The notes: a model not told the origin generated them from the sequence alone. 64,000 nt of DNA from Orenia metallireducens (GCF_003001995.1 NZ_PVNB01000018.1:1-64000); one strand, 5' to 3'. Positions 55,544 through 64,000 are shown, numbered from the stretch's first letter. Numbers and translations are program-made.

Positions 55544-56869
55544 ATGAAAAAATATAAGAGAGTAGTGGTGATCAATCTTCTTCTATTATTAATCTGTTTT
55601 TTGTCATTGCCTAGAGTATTGATCTTTTTAGGTCTACCTGATAATTGTCAAATATTTGAGGGGAATAAGACACCATTAAAGATAAATTTACCTTTTAATG
55701 TATCTATCCGATCAAATCAACAGGGAAATCTAAAGATTAATGGTCAAAAACTTTCTCAGCATGAACTGAATATCAATCTTTCTAATCCGATTGCTTTACA
55801 GGCTTCTTCTGTTGGTGAGTATAATCTTGATTTTAAATTATTTGGCTTAATCCCATTAAGAAAGATGGTTGTGAATGTTCTCCCTCAGGTCAAGGTCATT
55901 CCTGGAGGGCAGGCCATTGGAGTAATTCTTAAGTCTGATGGGATTATGGTAGTGAGAAACTCCTATATTATTGGAGAAAATCAGCAAAAATACTTCCCTG
56001 CTAAAGAGGCTGATATTGAAGTAGGTGATAGTCTGTTAGAGGTCAATCATGTTGAAATTAAGAATAAATATCATTTGGCTAGATTAATCAATGAATATGG
56101 GAAGAAGGGCGAAAGCTTAAGATTTAAGATTAGAAAAAAGTCAGGGGAGGTTCAATTTAAGGAGATTACTCCTATTAAAAGTAAAGATGGATTTTACATG
56201 ATAGGTATTTATGTCGATGATGGTGCTACTGGGGTAGGAACGATGTCCTTTTATGAACCAAAGAATGGCTATTATGGTGCTTTGGGTCATATGATTACTG
56301 AAGCAAATACACAATTGAAGATTGATGTAGGAGAAGGAGAGATAGTTAGAGCTAATATTTCAGGAATTAATCAGAGTCATGATGGCTTACCAGGAGAGAA
56401 ATTAGGAACTTTTTTCAATGGACAAGGTATGCTAGGGAATATAACCAAGAATAATAGTTTTGGAATTTATGGTCGCTTATCTATCTCACCTAAGCATCCT
56501 TATTTTAAGGAAGCTATACCAGTAGCAAGCCCTTTAGAGATTAAAGAAGGACCTGCTAAGATTTATACTGTACTCCATGGTGGAGAGATAGAGGAATTTA
56601 ATATAGAGATAGAGAAGGTTAGAAGGCAATATGAACCTGCTGAAAAAGGCTTGATTATTAGAATAGTTGATTCTCGGCTTTTAAGTCAGACAGGAGGAAT
56701 AGTACAAGGAATGAGTGGCAGTCCTATTGTACAAGATGATAAGTTAGTAGGTGCTATTACCCATGTTTTTGTCAATGACTCTACTCGTGGCTATGGTATT
56801 TTGGCTCAATGGATGATAATGCAGACTGATTTATTAGAAAAGAATGTCGCCAAAGAATTTGCATCATAA
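55544..56869 (+). CDS. spoIVB: SpoIVB peptidase
   Basis: A 441-residue SpoIVB (family S55). N-terminal membrane helix (residues 8-24), PDZ domain about 115-210, catalytic domain with His249 in YGALGHMIT and the nucleophile region GMSGSPIV (Ser391/Ser393). Secreted from the forespore it cleaves SpoIVFA, releasing pro-SigK processing in the mother cell. Directly before spo0A, as in most endospore formers. Confidence 0.95.
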   Translation: MKKYKRVVVINLLLLLICFLSLPRVLIFLGLPDNCQIFEGNKTPLKINLPFNVSIRSNQQGNLKINGQKLSQHELNINLSNPIALQASSVGEYNLDFKLFGLIPLRKMVVNVLPQVKVIPGGQAIGVILKSDGIMVVRNSYIIGENQQKYFPAKEADIEVGDSLLEVNHVEIKNKYHLARLINEYGKKGESLRFKIRKKSGEVQFKEITPIKSKDGFYMIGIYVDDGATGVGTMSFYEPKNGYYGALGHMITEANTQLKIDVGEGEIVRANISGINQSHDGLPGEKLGTFFNGQGMLGNITKNNSFGIYGRLSISPKHPYFKEAIPVASPLEIKEGPAKIYTVLHGGEIEEFNIEIEKVRRQYEPAEKGLIIRIVDSRLLSQTGGIVQGMSGSPIVQDDKLVGAITHVFVNDSTRGYGILAQWMIMQTDLLEKNVAKEFAS

Positions 56870-56886
56870 ATTCTTTGGCTTTTTTT
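56849..56886 (+). terminator. Terminator overlapping the 3' end of spoIVB
   Basis: GCCAAAGAATTT (56849-56860) lies in the last codons and pairs perfectly with AAATTCTTTGGC (56868-56879), then TTTTTTT. Confidence 0.9.
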
Positions 56887-56896
56887 ATTTTTTAAA

Positions 56897-56924
56897 GGAG
56901 GAATTTGGAAACAGACATAGAATT
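56897..56924 (+). promoter_or_regulatory. SigH promoter of spo0A
   Basis: GGAGGAATT (56897-56905), an 11-bp spacer and ATAGAATT (56917-56924) match the SigH consensus RNAGGAWWW-N11-RNNGAATW at every position. B. subtilis spo0A has a SigH promoter at the equivalent place. No clear 0A box (TGTCGAA) was seen next to it. Confidence 0.75.
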
Positions 56925-56959
56925 TGTAGTATAGAGTCAGTATGAGGAGGAAATGTACT

Positions 56960-57757
56960 ATGAGAGAAGCAGATGAAATCAAGGTGTTATTAGTAGATGA
57001 CAATAGGGATTTTTGTAATTTGATTAAAGAGTATCTTGACCAGCAAGATGAGTTTAAGGTAGTAGGAATTGCTAATGATGGAGTTGAGGCTTTAAAGGTA
57101 ATCGATGAGGTCGACTTTGACGTATTGGTCTTAGATGTGATTATGCCGCATTTAGATGGAATTGGAGTATTAGAAGAGTTGCATAGTCAAGGAGTAACTG
57201 ACAAATTTAAGATAATCATGTTGACTGCTTTTGGACAAGAAGAGTTGACACAGCGAGTTGTTAATTTAGGTGCTGATTATTATATCTTAAAGCCTTTTGA
57301 TTTAGAGAAGTTATCTAATAGAATCAAGCAAGTTACTTCTAAAGTTGCTTGTGGAAGCAGAGGCTATACATTTACTACTTCGGCTAATAATCCAAATAAC
57401 GGAAAAAATGTTGAAGAAAGAATTACTGATATAATGCACCAGATTGGAATTCCAGCACATATTAAAGGATATCTATATTTAAGAAAGGCAATTGCTATGG
57501 TCGTTGATGATGTAGAGTTATTAGGAGCAGTAACTAAAGAGTTATATCCTTTAGTAGCTAAGGAGTTCAATACAACAGCTAGTAGAGTGGAAAGAGCAAT
57601 TCGACATGCTATTGAGGTTACTTGGGAGAGAGGCAATACCAATGCTATTAATAGAATTTTTGGTCATTCTGTGACAAGTGCTAGTGGTAAACCTACTAAC
57701 TCTCAATTTGTCGCTAAAGTAGCAGATAAGTTAAGAATTGAATTAAGAGTCAGCTAG
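56960..57757 (+). CDS. spo0A: Sporulation master regulator Spo0A
   Basis: A 265-residue Spo0A. Receiver domain with the acidic pair Asp13-Asp14, phosphorylation site Asp59 ([13 protein letters not shown]), and conserved Thr and Lys in MLTAFG and ILKPFD. C-terminal effector domain with [16 protein letters not shown], the recognition helix [22 protein letters not shown]-like region ([15 protein letters not shown]) and WERGN. ATG 56960 follows GAGGAGG; an in-frame ATG at 56942 overlaps upstream of that site. Confidence 0.97.
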   Translation: MREADEIKVLLVDDNRDFCNLIKEYLDQQDEFKVVGIANDGVEALKVIDEVDFDVLVLDVIMPHLDGIGVLEELHSQGVTDKFKIIMLTAFGQEELTQRVVNLGADYYILKPFDLEKLSNRIKQVTSKVACGSRGYTFTTSANNPNNGKNVEERITDIMHQIGIPAHIKGYLYLRKAIAMVVDDVELLGAVTKELYPLVAKEFNTTASRVERAIRHAIEVTWERGNTNAINRIFGHSVTSASGKPTNSQFVAKVADKLRIELRVS

Positions 57758-57792
57758 AGAAATAAGCTAAAGGCTAAGTATAAGATTAAATT

Positions 57793-57821
57793 AGAGCATC
57801 CAATTTTGGGTGCTCTTTTTG
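57793..57821 (+). terminator. Intrinsic terminator after spo0A
   Basis: AGAGCATCC, loop AATTTT, GGGTGCTCT, then TTTTT. Confidence 0.9.
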
Positions 57822-57823
57822 TA

Positions 57824-57906
57824 GTTAAGTTTAAAACTCAATTAAATTTAGCCTTAAGCTCAAACTTAAACTTAATTGTAAATTGTACATTGACAATTGT
57901 AAATTA
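57824..57906. repeat. Mixed TTAAG- and AATTGT-word tract
   Basis: AGTTAAGTTTAAAACTC and TAAGCTCAAACTTAAAC (TTAAG family), followed by AATTGTAAATTGTACATTG and its complement (AACTGT-like family). Two tract families are joined end to end. Confidence 0.5.
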
Positions 57907-57989
57907 ACTCTGCTCCCTTTTATTAGAAGTATGATAGTAATTCAATCAAGATATACTAAAGGTAGTAGTAAATTTAGGAGGCTCCCATT

Positions 57990-59108
57990 ATGAAAATAAC
58001 TGGAAGAGTTAGACTAGGTACTAAGACGAAGGATTTAGTCAAGGAATTGCTTGAAGGGGAGATAGCTATCATTGATCACAAGGATATCGATCAATTGGCT
58101 GCTGAATCATTGATTGAGAGAAGAGTTAAGGCTGTAATCAATGCTAGTCCATCTATCAGTGGTAAATATCCTAATTTAGGTCCTAGAAGATTATTGGCAG
58201 CTGGGATAGCAATTATTGATGATGTTGATAAGGCTATCTTTGATAAGTTGTCTGAAGGGGATTTGATTAATATCAAAGATGGTCAGATATTAAAGAATGA
58301 AGAGCTTTTATTTGAAGGTGAAGTTCTTAATACTAAGAAGGTTGAGCAGAGGTTAGAACAGACTAAGGAGAATATTGGTGTAGAGTTAAATAAGTTTGTA
58401 GATAATACCCTAGATTATGCCAAAAAAGAGAAGCATCTGATTTTGGGAATAGATATACCTAAAATAGATATTAAGTTGAAGGATAAAGATGTCTTAATTG
58501 TAGTAAGAGGAAAGGATTATCGAGAGGATTTAGAGGCTGTTAGTTCTTATATTAGGGAGGTTAGACCTGTCTTGATTGGGGTAGATGGGGGAGCAGATGC
58601 TTTAGTAGAGTATGGTTTTGAGCCTGATATTATCATTGGTGATATGGATAGTATCAGTGACAAGACTTTAGCATCTGGGGCTGAGTTGATTGTCCATGCT
58701 TATCCTGATGGTCATGCTCCAGGAATGGAGAGGATTAAAGGACTTAATTTAAAGGCTAAGACCTTTCCAGCGCCAGGGACAAGTGAGGATATTGCTATGT
58801 TATTGGCTTATGAGAAAGGGGCAGAGTTGATTGTGGCTGTAGGTACTCATACTACTATGATAGATTTTTTGGAGAAAGGGCGTCCAGGGATGGCTAGTAC
58901 CTTTTTGGTCAGATTGAAGGTAGGAAGTAAGCTAGTTGATGCCAAAGGAGTAAATAAGCTATATAAGAGCCGAATAAAGCCTAAATATGTTGCAGAGGTC
59001 TTAGTAGCATCACTAATACCGATCATTGCTATAATGAGTGTGTCAACACCATTTCATCAGTTACTCAAATTATTAATAATCAGACTAAGAATGAATATTG
59101 GCTTTTAG
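57990..59108 (+). CDS. steA: SteA-like putative cytokinetic ring protein
   Basis: A 372-residue SteA-type protein: N-terminal GRVRLGTKTKDLVKEL, ISGKYPNLGPRRLLAAGI, a thiamine-pyrophosphokinase-like core (VLIGVDGGADALVEYG, PDIIIGDMDS), VGTHTTMIDFLEKGRPGMASTFLVR, and one C-terminal membrane helix with a basic end. Pairs with steB just downstream (11 bp). In actinobacteria SteA/SteB function in cell division and envelope integrity; the enzyme activity of the core is unproven. Confidence 0.85.
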   Translation: MKITGRVRLGTKTKDLVKELLEGEIAIIDHKDIDQLAAESLIERRVKAVINASPSISGKYPNLGPRRLLAAGIAIIDDVDKAIFDKLSEGDLINIKDGQILKNEELLFEGEVLNTKKVEQRLEQTKENIGVELNKFVDNTLDYAKKEKHLILGIDIPKIDIKLKDKDVLIVVRGKDYREDLEAVSSYIREVRPVLIGVDGGADALVEYGFEPDIIIGDMDSISDKTLASGAELIVHAYPDGHAPGMERIKGLNLKAKTFPAPGTSEDIAMLLAYEKGAELIVAVGTHTTMIDFLEKGRPGMASTFLVRLKVGSKLVDAKGVNKLYKSRIKPKYVAEVLVASLIPIIAIMSVSTPFHQLLKLLIIRLRMNIGF

Positions 59109-59118
59109 GAGGAGGATT

Positions 59119-59727
59119 ATGTTAGTTGATTTAAGATACCATGTGATTACAATTGTAATTATATTTGTAACATTGGCGATTGGCATCTTGATTGGTAGCA
59201 GTATGGTGGGAAATGATTTAATTGTTAATGAGCAGAAGCATTTGATTTCAAATTTAGAAGAGGATTTTAAATCTTTAAGAACTAAGAATAAGGAGTTCTC
59301 TAAAGAGGTTAACTATTTAGAGACTAGGTTGGCTGATAATATAAATTTTCAGAAGATGATTATGCCTTTAGTGGTCAAGGAGCAGTTAAAGGATCAAAGT
59401 TTGTTGGTAGTAGTAGGTAATAATGTCGATTCTGAGTTGAAAAACAAGATAATCAAAACCTTGAAGCTAGCTGATGTTCAGGGGCTAGAGGTAATTGAAG
59501 ATTTAACTACTATAGGTGAAAAGAGTGATTTTACAAAGGTACTCTTATTAGGGGATTTGGATGAAGGGCTTAATTATCCTATAAATCTAAAAGAAAAGTC
59601 TATTAAAATTGATTTACAGAGTATTAAGAGTATCTCTGGATTGATCAAGTTGGTATTTGAAGTTGCAGCTAAAGACCTTCCAGATCTTGAGGAGGGAGAG
59701 CATTGGATAAATCAATTTCAGTTTTAA
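59119..59727 (+). CDS. steB: SteB-like membrane protein (MctB/copper transporter family)
   Basis: A 202-residue protein, DUF3186-like: MLVDLRYHVITIVIIFVTLAIGILIGSSM forms a signal-anchor helix followed by a coiled coil (about residues 35-75) and an alpha/beta domain. The 'copper transporter' name is historical. ATG 59119 chosen after TTTTAGGAGGAGG. The end overlaps the next gene by 25 bp. Confidence 0.82.
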   Translation: MLVDLRYHVITIVIIFVTLAIGILIGSSMVGNDLIVNEQKHLISNLEEDFKSLRTKNKEFSKEVNYLETRLADNINFQKMIMPLVVKEQLKDQSLLVVVGNNVDSELKNKIIKTLKLADVQGLEVIEDLTTIGEKSDFTKVLLLGDLDEGLNYPINLKEKSIKIDLQSIKSISGLIKLVFEVAAKDLPDLEEGEHWINQFQF

Positions 59728-60377
59728 TCCCTGCGTATAATGAAGAGGACAAGATAGAAGATACTATCAAGAGTATTAAAGACTTAGATGGAGTTGGGGA
59801 AGTGGTTGTAATTGATGATGGCTCTGTAGATAATACCTATCAAAAGGCTAGTAATTTGGCTACTAAAGTAATTAAATTAGAGCAGAACCAAGGAAAAGGT
59901 GCTGCTTTAAATCGTGGTTTAGAGGAGGTTAATGGAGATATTATCCTCTTATTAGATGCTGATTTGGGTGGTAGTTCAGCAGAGGCTATGAAGTTAGTAG
60001 AGCCTCTGTTAGAGGGAAGAGCAGATATGTCTATTGCTAAATTTCCTCCAAGTAAAGTTAAAGGAGGCTTTGGACTGGTTAAGGGGCTGGCTAATTGGGG
60101 GTTAAGAAAGTTGACCTGTCAAGAGTTTTCAGCCCCTCTTTCTGGACAAAGAGCTCTCTCTAAAGAGGTAGTTAAAGAGCTAAAAGGCTTTGCCAAAGGG
60201 TTTGGAGTAGAGGTCTGCTTAACTGTTGATGTCTGCCAAGCTGGATTTAGAGTAGAAGAGGTTCCAGTAATGATGAAGCATCGTGAAAGTAAGAGGGATA
60301 TTCAAGGTTTTATCCATCGAGGTAAGCAGTTTAAAGATGTAGCACTTGTGCTTATCTCTAAAATTAATAGAGTATAA
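59703..60377 (+). CDS. Family 2 glycosyltransferase
   Basis: A 224-residue GT2 enzyme: VLIPAYNEEDKIEDTI, VVIDDGS, and LLLDADLGG containing the metal-binding DxD-like motif. It resembles polyprenyl-phosphate sugar transferases. TTG start behind GAGGAGGGAGAG inside steB. Coupling to steAB and the PNPT gene suggests assembly of an envelope glycan on a lipid carrier. Confidence 0.85.
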   Translation: MDKSISVLIPAYNEEDKIEDTIKSIKDLDGVGEVVVIDDGSVDNTYQKASNLATKVIKLEQNQGKGAALNRGLEEVNGDIILLLDADLGGSSAEAMKLVEPLLEGRADMSIAKFPPSKVKGGFGLVKGLANWGLRKLTCQEFSAPLSGQRALSKEVVKELKGFAKGFGVEVCLTVDVCQAGFRVEEVPVMMKHRESKRDIQGFIHRGKQFKDVALVLISKINRV

Positions 60378-60455
60378 GGATAAGTCTAAGTATAAGTTTG
60401 AGTTTGAGTAAGATAATTAATTTAGTGTTCTTAGGATCAAAGTTAATCTTAAACT
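60376..60455. repeat. TTAAG-word tract between GT2 and PNPT genes
   Basis: GGATAAGTCTAAGTATAAG, GTTTGAGTTTGAGTAAG, then TTAATCTTAAACTGTCAC as weak complement. Same family as 19196-19282. Confidence 0.45.
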
Positions 60456-60536
60456 GTCACAATAATCACTAAACCTTATTGAATAGATTAAAATTGAAAT
60501 AATAGGTTAAATTATAATTAAGAAGGTGATTTATTA

Positions 60537-61346
60537 GTGTTAGCACTTACAATATTAATATTTATCAGCTTTATTTTCTCTAAATTAGGATTTAAGTTAA
60601 TCCCTCCTCTGTTGATTGAGGCAGAGTCTATTGAGTTTAATTTTAAAGGTGATAAGATACCGGTAGGCTATGGACTAATTTTTGCTTTTAATTTAATTGT
60701 TATTTTGATTTTAGGAACACTATTTGGTTATTATTCCCCGCAGCAAGTTATTCCTTTAATTACTTTAATCTTGGCTATGGCCTTTGTAGGGTTATTAGAT
60801 GATACTTTTGGCAATAAAGATAGTCAGGGCTTTAGTGGTCATTTTAAATCCTTAATATTTGAAAGAAGATTGACTACAGGAGCAATTAAGGCTATCTTTT
60901 CTTTGATGGTTGTTCTTTTTATCAATTTTTATTGGAATAAGAGTTATCTTGATTTATTCATTAATACCTTTTTAATCTTATTGATGAGCAACTTTATTAA
61001 TTTAGTAGACTTAAGACCAGGAAGAGCTTTAAAGGTAACACTATTTTTTTTAATATCACTTTTAGGAATAGACTTAAGTAATTACCTCTTAATTATACCT
61101 ATAGTAACTATGGTAGTTGTTGCTTTAAACTTTGATTTACAAGCTAAGGGGATGATGGGCGATATAGGCTCTAATGTACTAGGGGTAAGCTTAGGAGGAA
61201 TATTGGCGGTAAATTATGGGATATACATTAGAACTTTAATTATGCTTCTATTATTTTCTATTCATTTATATAGTGAGTTTCATTCATTATCTGAATTGAT
61301 TAAAAATAATAAGATATTATTATATCTCGATAAGTTGGGTAGGTGA
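60537..61346 (+). CDS. MraY/WecA-like phospho-sugar transferase (PNPT)
   Basis: A 269-residue multi-helix membrane protein of the polyprenyl-phosphate N-acetylhexosamine-1-phosphate transferase superfamily. AFVGLLDDTFGN supplies the DDxxG-like site, NFINLVDLRPGRA the second Asp motif, and KGMMGDIGSNVLG the third. It is shorter than MraY and lacks the usual DGxDG. It is probably an accessory enzyme loading a sugar phosphate on undecaprenyl phosphate. GTG start after AGAAGGTGA. Confidence 0.78.
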   Translation: MLALTILIFISFIFSKLGFKLIPPLLIEAESIEFNFKGDKIPVGYGLIFAFNLIVILILGTLFGYYSPQQVIPLITLILAMAFVGLLDDTFGNKDSQGFSGHFKSLIFERRLTTGAIKAIFSLMVVLFINFYWNKSYLDLFINTFLILLMSNFINLVDLRPGRALKVTLFFLISLLGIDLSNYLLIIPIVTMVVVALNFDLQAKGMMGDIGSNVLGVSLGGILAVNYGIYIRTLIMLLLFSIHLYSEFHSLSELIKNNKILLYLDKLGR

Positions 61347-61449
61347 AAATAAAATTTACCAAATCTAAATCTATTCTTGACTAGATAAATTAAACCATAT
61401 ATAATAGTTTATGCATTACTTATATGTGTCATAGGTAAGTAGTAAGAAG

Positions 61450-62976
61450 TTGAGTAGAATGAAAATTGTAAAAGGAGGATTTAGAGTATGGAGAAGTAGA
61501 CTCGGTTTTATTTTAGCTGCTGTCGGTTCTGCTGTTGGTTTAGGAAATATTTGGCGTTTTCCGTATATGGTCTATGAAAATGGTGGAGGTGCTTTCTTAT
61601 TACCTTATTTCTTTGCGGTATTAACTGCAGGAATTCCGATGTTGGTTTTGGAGATGGGATTAGGGCATAAGATGAGAGGTTCTGCACCGTTAGCTTTTAG
61701 AAAGATTAAAGAGAAGTATGAGACTTTAGGTTGGTGGGCAGTATTAGTAACAGCTGTAGTAACAGTTTATTACTCTGTTATCGTTGCCTGGGCTGTTAAT
61801 TACATGGTTTTTGCTGTTAAGCAGAGCTGGGGAGCTGACCCTAATGCTTTCTTCTTTAAAGATTACTTAGGAGCTACTGGTTTCTGGGATTTTGGAACCA
61901 TTAAGACGAATGTATTATTAGGTTTAGCTGTAGTTTGGGGAATTACTTATGTTATTCTTTATAATGGTATTAAAGAAGGAATTGAGAAGGCAAGTAAGAT
62001 CTTTATGCCCTTATTAATAGTCTTACTTGGTGTTATGGTTGTTAGAGGTGTGACTTTACCAGGAGCTATAGAGGGGTTAAACCATTTCTTAGAGCCTGAT
62101 TTTTCTGTACTAAAGGACTATAATGTCTGGGTTAGTGCTTATGGACAGGTATTCTTTACCTTGAGTTTAGGTTTTGGAATTATGATTGCTTATTCTAGTT
62201 ATTTACCAAAAAAATCTGATGTTGTTAATAATGCTTTTATTACAGCATTTGCAAATTGTGGGTTCAGCTTTTTATCTGGATTTGCTGTCTTTGGTATCTT
62301 AGGATATATGGCACAAGCACAGGGGGTACCAATTAATGAGGTTGCTAGTGGTGGAATTGGATTAGCCTTTATCGTCTTCCCTAAAGCAATCAACTTATTG
62401 CCGGGAATGAACTCCTTCTTTGGAATTCTATTCTTCATGTCATTGGTTGTTGCTGGGTTATCATCAATCATTTCTTTGGTTGAAGCCTTTACATCTTCAA
62501 TTATGGATAAGTTTAAGATGACAAGAAAGAAAGCTGTTAGTGTAGTATCTTTAGGTGGATTCCTATGTACGATTGTATTTGCAACAGGATTAGGGATCTC
62601 AATTCTAGACCTAGTAGATCATTTCTTAAATAACTATGGATTAGCTGTAGTTGGATTAGCTGAATGTATCATCTTAGGTTATCTATGGAAGCTAACTACA
62701 GTAAAAGAGCATGTAAATTCAGTTTCTGATTTTAAAGTTGGTAACTGGTGGGATATCTCTATTAAATATGTAACCTCTATTGTTTTAGGTTATATGCTAA
62801 TCATGAAGGTTAAAACAGAGCTTACAGTAGCTTACGGAGGATATCCAACTAGTGCCCTTATGACCTTAGGTTGGGGACTTGTTATCGCTTTATTAGTATT
62901 AGCTTATGTAATGAAGAATATCAGCTGGAATGAAGATGTATTATTAGATGTAAATTCAGCAAAGGAGGAGATTTAA
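61450..62976 (+). CDS. Sodium-dependent amino acid transporter (NSS/SNF family)
   Basis: About 500 residues, 11-12 helices. SRLGFILAAVGSAVGLGNIWRFPY is the family's helix 1 with the Na+ and substrate sites; GGGAFLLPYF follows. The start is uncertain. The frame begins with TTG 61450 or ATG 61459, neither with a good ribosome-binding site. The strong site AAAAGGAGG (61470-61478) leads to ATG 61488, which is out of frame and stops after three codons (MEK). A one-base error or a programmed +1 shift would restore a typical MEK-RLGF N-terminus. A MetS small subunit follows directly. Confidence 0.88.
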   Translation: MSRMKIVKGGFRVWRSRLGFILAAVGSAVGLGNIWRFPYMVYENGGGAFLLPYFFAVLTAGIPMLVLEMGLGHKMRGSAPLAFRKIKEKYETLGWWAVLVTAVVTVYYSVIVAWAVNYMVFAVKQSWGADPNAFFFKDYLGATGFWDFGTIKTNVLLGLAVVWGITYVILYNGIKEGIEKASKIFMPLLIVLLGVMVVRGVTLPGAIEGLNHFLEPDFSVLKDYNVWVSAYGQVFFTLSLGFGIMIAYSSYLPKKSDVVNNAFITAFANCGFSFLSGFAVFGILGYMAQAQGVPINEVASGGIGLAFIVFPKAINLLPGMNSFFGILFFMSLVVAGLSSIISLVEAFTSSIMDKFKMTRKKAVSVVSLGGFLCTIVFATGLGISILDLVDHFLNNYGLAVVGLAECIILGYLWKLTTVKEHVNSVSDFKVGNWWDISIKYVTSIVLGYMLIMKVKTELTVAYGGYPTSALMTLGWGLVIALLVLAYVMKNISWNEDVLLDVNSAKEEI

Positions 62977-62977
62977 G

Positions 62978-63073
62978 ATGACAGCAGGAGCAATTGGAAT
63001 GTTGATCTTTGGATCTACTATTTTATTTGGTGGATTAGCAGTTTGTTTAAATATTGCAATGAAGAATGACTAA
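62978..63073 (+). CDS. MetS-type small subunit of NSS transporter
   Basis: A 31-residue single-helix protein (MTAGAIGMLIFGSTILFGG, then LAVCLNIAMKND). It starts 2 bp after the transporter stop with AAAGGAGGAG as ribosome-binding site. Small subunits of this kind are needed by MetP-type methionine/alanine importers. It is too short for ordinary gene finding, but both sequence and position fit. Confidence 0.85.
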   Translation: MTAGAIGMLIFGSTILFGGLAVCLNIAMKND

Positions 63074-63086
63074 TTTTTGATATATA

Positions 63087-63118
63087 AAATCCTAGCTCTT
63101 TGGGCTAGGATTTTTTTC
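63087..63118 (+). terminator. Intrinsic terminator after metS
   Basis: AAATCCTAGC (63087-63096) and GCTAGGATTT (63104-63113) flank a seven-base loop, then TTTT. Confidence 0.9.
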
Positions 63119-63136
63119 TTGGATATATACTTGAGT

Positions 63137-63162
63137 GGTTAATGGAGATATTACGACAGTTT
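63137..63162. repeat. Solo end of the TIR family
   Basis: GGTTAATGGAGATATTACGA followed by CAGTTT is a near-consensus terminal repeat. No right end is seen in the 195 bases before the next gene; the rest of that gap is AT-rich and without genes. Confidence 0.6.
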
Positions 63163-63357
63163 AGTTTATTTTTAAGAATGAATTTTTATCTTATAAAGAG
63201 GGATTATAGTAAATAATATTTAATATAAATAAAAGTGGTGAATAATTAGAGTAAAGGGGTTATACATAATAATTAATAGGACTAATAATTAATCTTTAAG
63301 GGTTAATTATTTAAAATTTAAATAAATTTTTAAAATAATATTGAGGAGTTGTAGTCG

Positions 63358-64000
63358 ATGAATCAAGAGAGAATTATCAAACAGTTTTTAGAGTTGGTAC
63401 AGATAGATAGTATCTCTAAGGAGGAAGGCAAGGTTGCTGATTATTTAGTAGGAGTTTTAGAAGAGTTGGGGTTGGAAGTAACTAGAGATGATGCTGGTAA
63501 GAAGGTAGGAGGAGAGACTGGGAATATCATTGCTAAATTAGCTGGTGATGCTACTAAACCGAAATTATTGTTAAGTGCTCATATGGATACAGTTACTCCC
63601 GGTAGAGGGATTAAACCAATCATTAAGGATGGAGTGATTTATAGTGAAGGTGAGACGATTTTGGCTTCTGATGATAAAGCAGGAATTACTACTATCTTAG
63701 AAGCTCTAAGGCTCATTAAAGAGAATGATATTGATCATGGAGCTTTAGAAGTTGTCTTTACAATTGGAGAAGAGGTTGGATTATTAGGTGCTAAAAACTT
63801 AGATTATAGTCTAGTTGATGCTGACTTTGGAATTGCTTTTGACTCTGGAGGAGAGATTGGAACGATTGTTACTCAAGCTCCTTCCCAGGATAAGATCAAT
63901 GTCAAGGTGATAGGAAAGGCGGCCCATGCAGGTATGAACCCTTCATCAGGAATCAATGCTATTAAAGTAGCCAGTGTGGCTTTATCGAATATGAAATTAG
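63358..64000 (+). CDS. PepT-like M20 metallopeptidase, partial
   Basis: The first 214 residues of a gene cut by the window end. MNQERIIKQFLELVQIDSIS and HMDTVTPG (metal His-Asp), SDDKAGITTILEAL, and GEEVGLLGA with the catalytic Glu pair identify a peptidase T-like M20B aminopeptidase. The insert domain begins KINVKVIGKAAHAGMNPSSG. Start follows GAGGAG. It probably cleaves tripeptides. Confidence 0.9.
   Translation, partial: MNQERIIKQFLELVQIDSISKEEGKVADYLVGVLEELGLEVTRDDAGKKVGGETGNIIAKLAGDATKPKLLLSAHMDTVTPGRGIKPIIKDGVIYSEGETILASDDKAGITTILEALRLIKENDIDHGALEVVFTIGEEVGLLGAKNLDYSLVDADFGIAFDSGGEIGTIVTQAPSQDKINVKVIGKAAHAGMNPSSGINAIKVASVALSNMKL

Overview
This window looks like a chromosomal segment of a low-GC, Gram-positive-lineage, endospore-forming strict anaerobe. 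The evidence is a complete spoIIIA operon (AA to AH), spoIVB-spo0A, an electron-bifurcating NfnAB pair, a glycyl-radical enzyme with its activase, and the clostridial order xseB-ispA-dxs-tlyA-nadK-argR-recN-spoIVB-spo0A. Several Na+-coupled transporters (AgcS, NSS/MetS) and the overall gene content would suit a halophilic Halanaerobiales/Halobacteroidaceae member such as Orenia. That genus-level guess is inference from style, not a database match. All but one of the protein genes are on the + strand.

Layout. 1-94 is the 3' tail (domains V and VI) of a group II intron. 0.4-8.4 kb is accessory: an esterase, a GIY-YIG protein, a TetR-MATE efflux pair with a visible operator, a GH13 alpha-glucosidase, NudC, an SDR and small membrane proteins. 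8.5-14 kb is spoIIIA, interrupted twice by repeat DNA. 14.3-17.5 kb encodes a carboxylase made of an OadA/PycB-AccB fusion plus AccC. 17.7-21.8 kb holds asp23-amaP-DUF2273, nusB, a TsaD-like paralogue and murI. 22-27 kb has an aldo/keto reductase, an Fe-alcohol dehydrogenase behind a Rex-like site, and nfnAB. 27.2-34.3 kb is a coherent radical-enzyme sugar pathway: activase, glycyl radical eliminase, fructose-6-phosphate aldolase, glycerol dehydrogenase and a SorC regulator, with shared operator boxes at two promoters. 34.5-42 kb has a lipoprotein, a giant double DUF445 protein, a SulP transporter and one minus-strand gene. 42.3-57.8 kb is the conserved folD-xseA ... spo0A block, split between xseA and xseB by an amidase gene and a glycine-riboswitch-controlled symporter. 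58-61.3 kb is steA-steB-GT2-PNPT, an envelope/division cluster. 61.4-64 kb is an NSS transporter with its MetS subunit and the start of a PepT-like peptidase.

The intergenic DNA is unusual. One family of elements with terminal inverted repeats (about 25 bp, consensus close to TTAATGGAGATATTGCGACA) occurs about seven times in long and short forms. Separately, at least six word families of degenerate, self-complementary tracts form long imperfect hairpins between genes. One of these lies inside the expression platform of the glycine riboswitch.

The best candidates for further work are the radical-enzyme sugar pathway with its regulon, the intergenic hairpin families, the OadA-AccB fusion that retains a ribosome-binding site inside the coding sequence, and two genes (tetR, NSS transporter) whose best start signal is out of frame.
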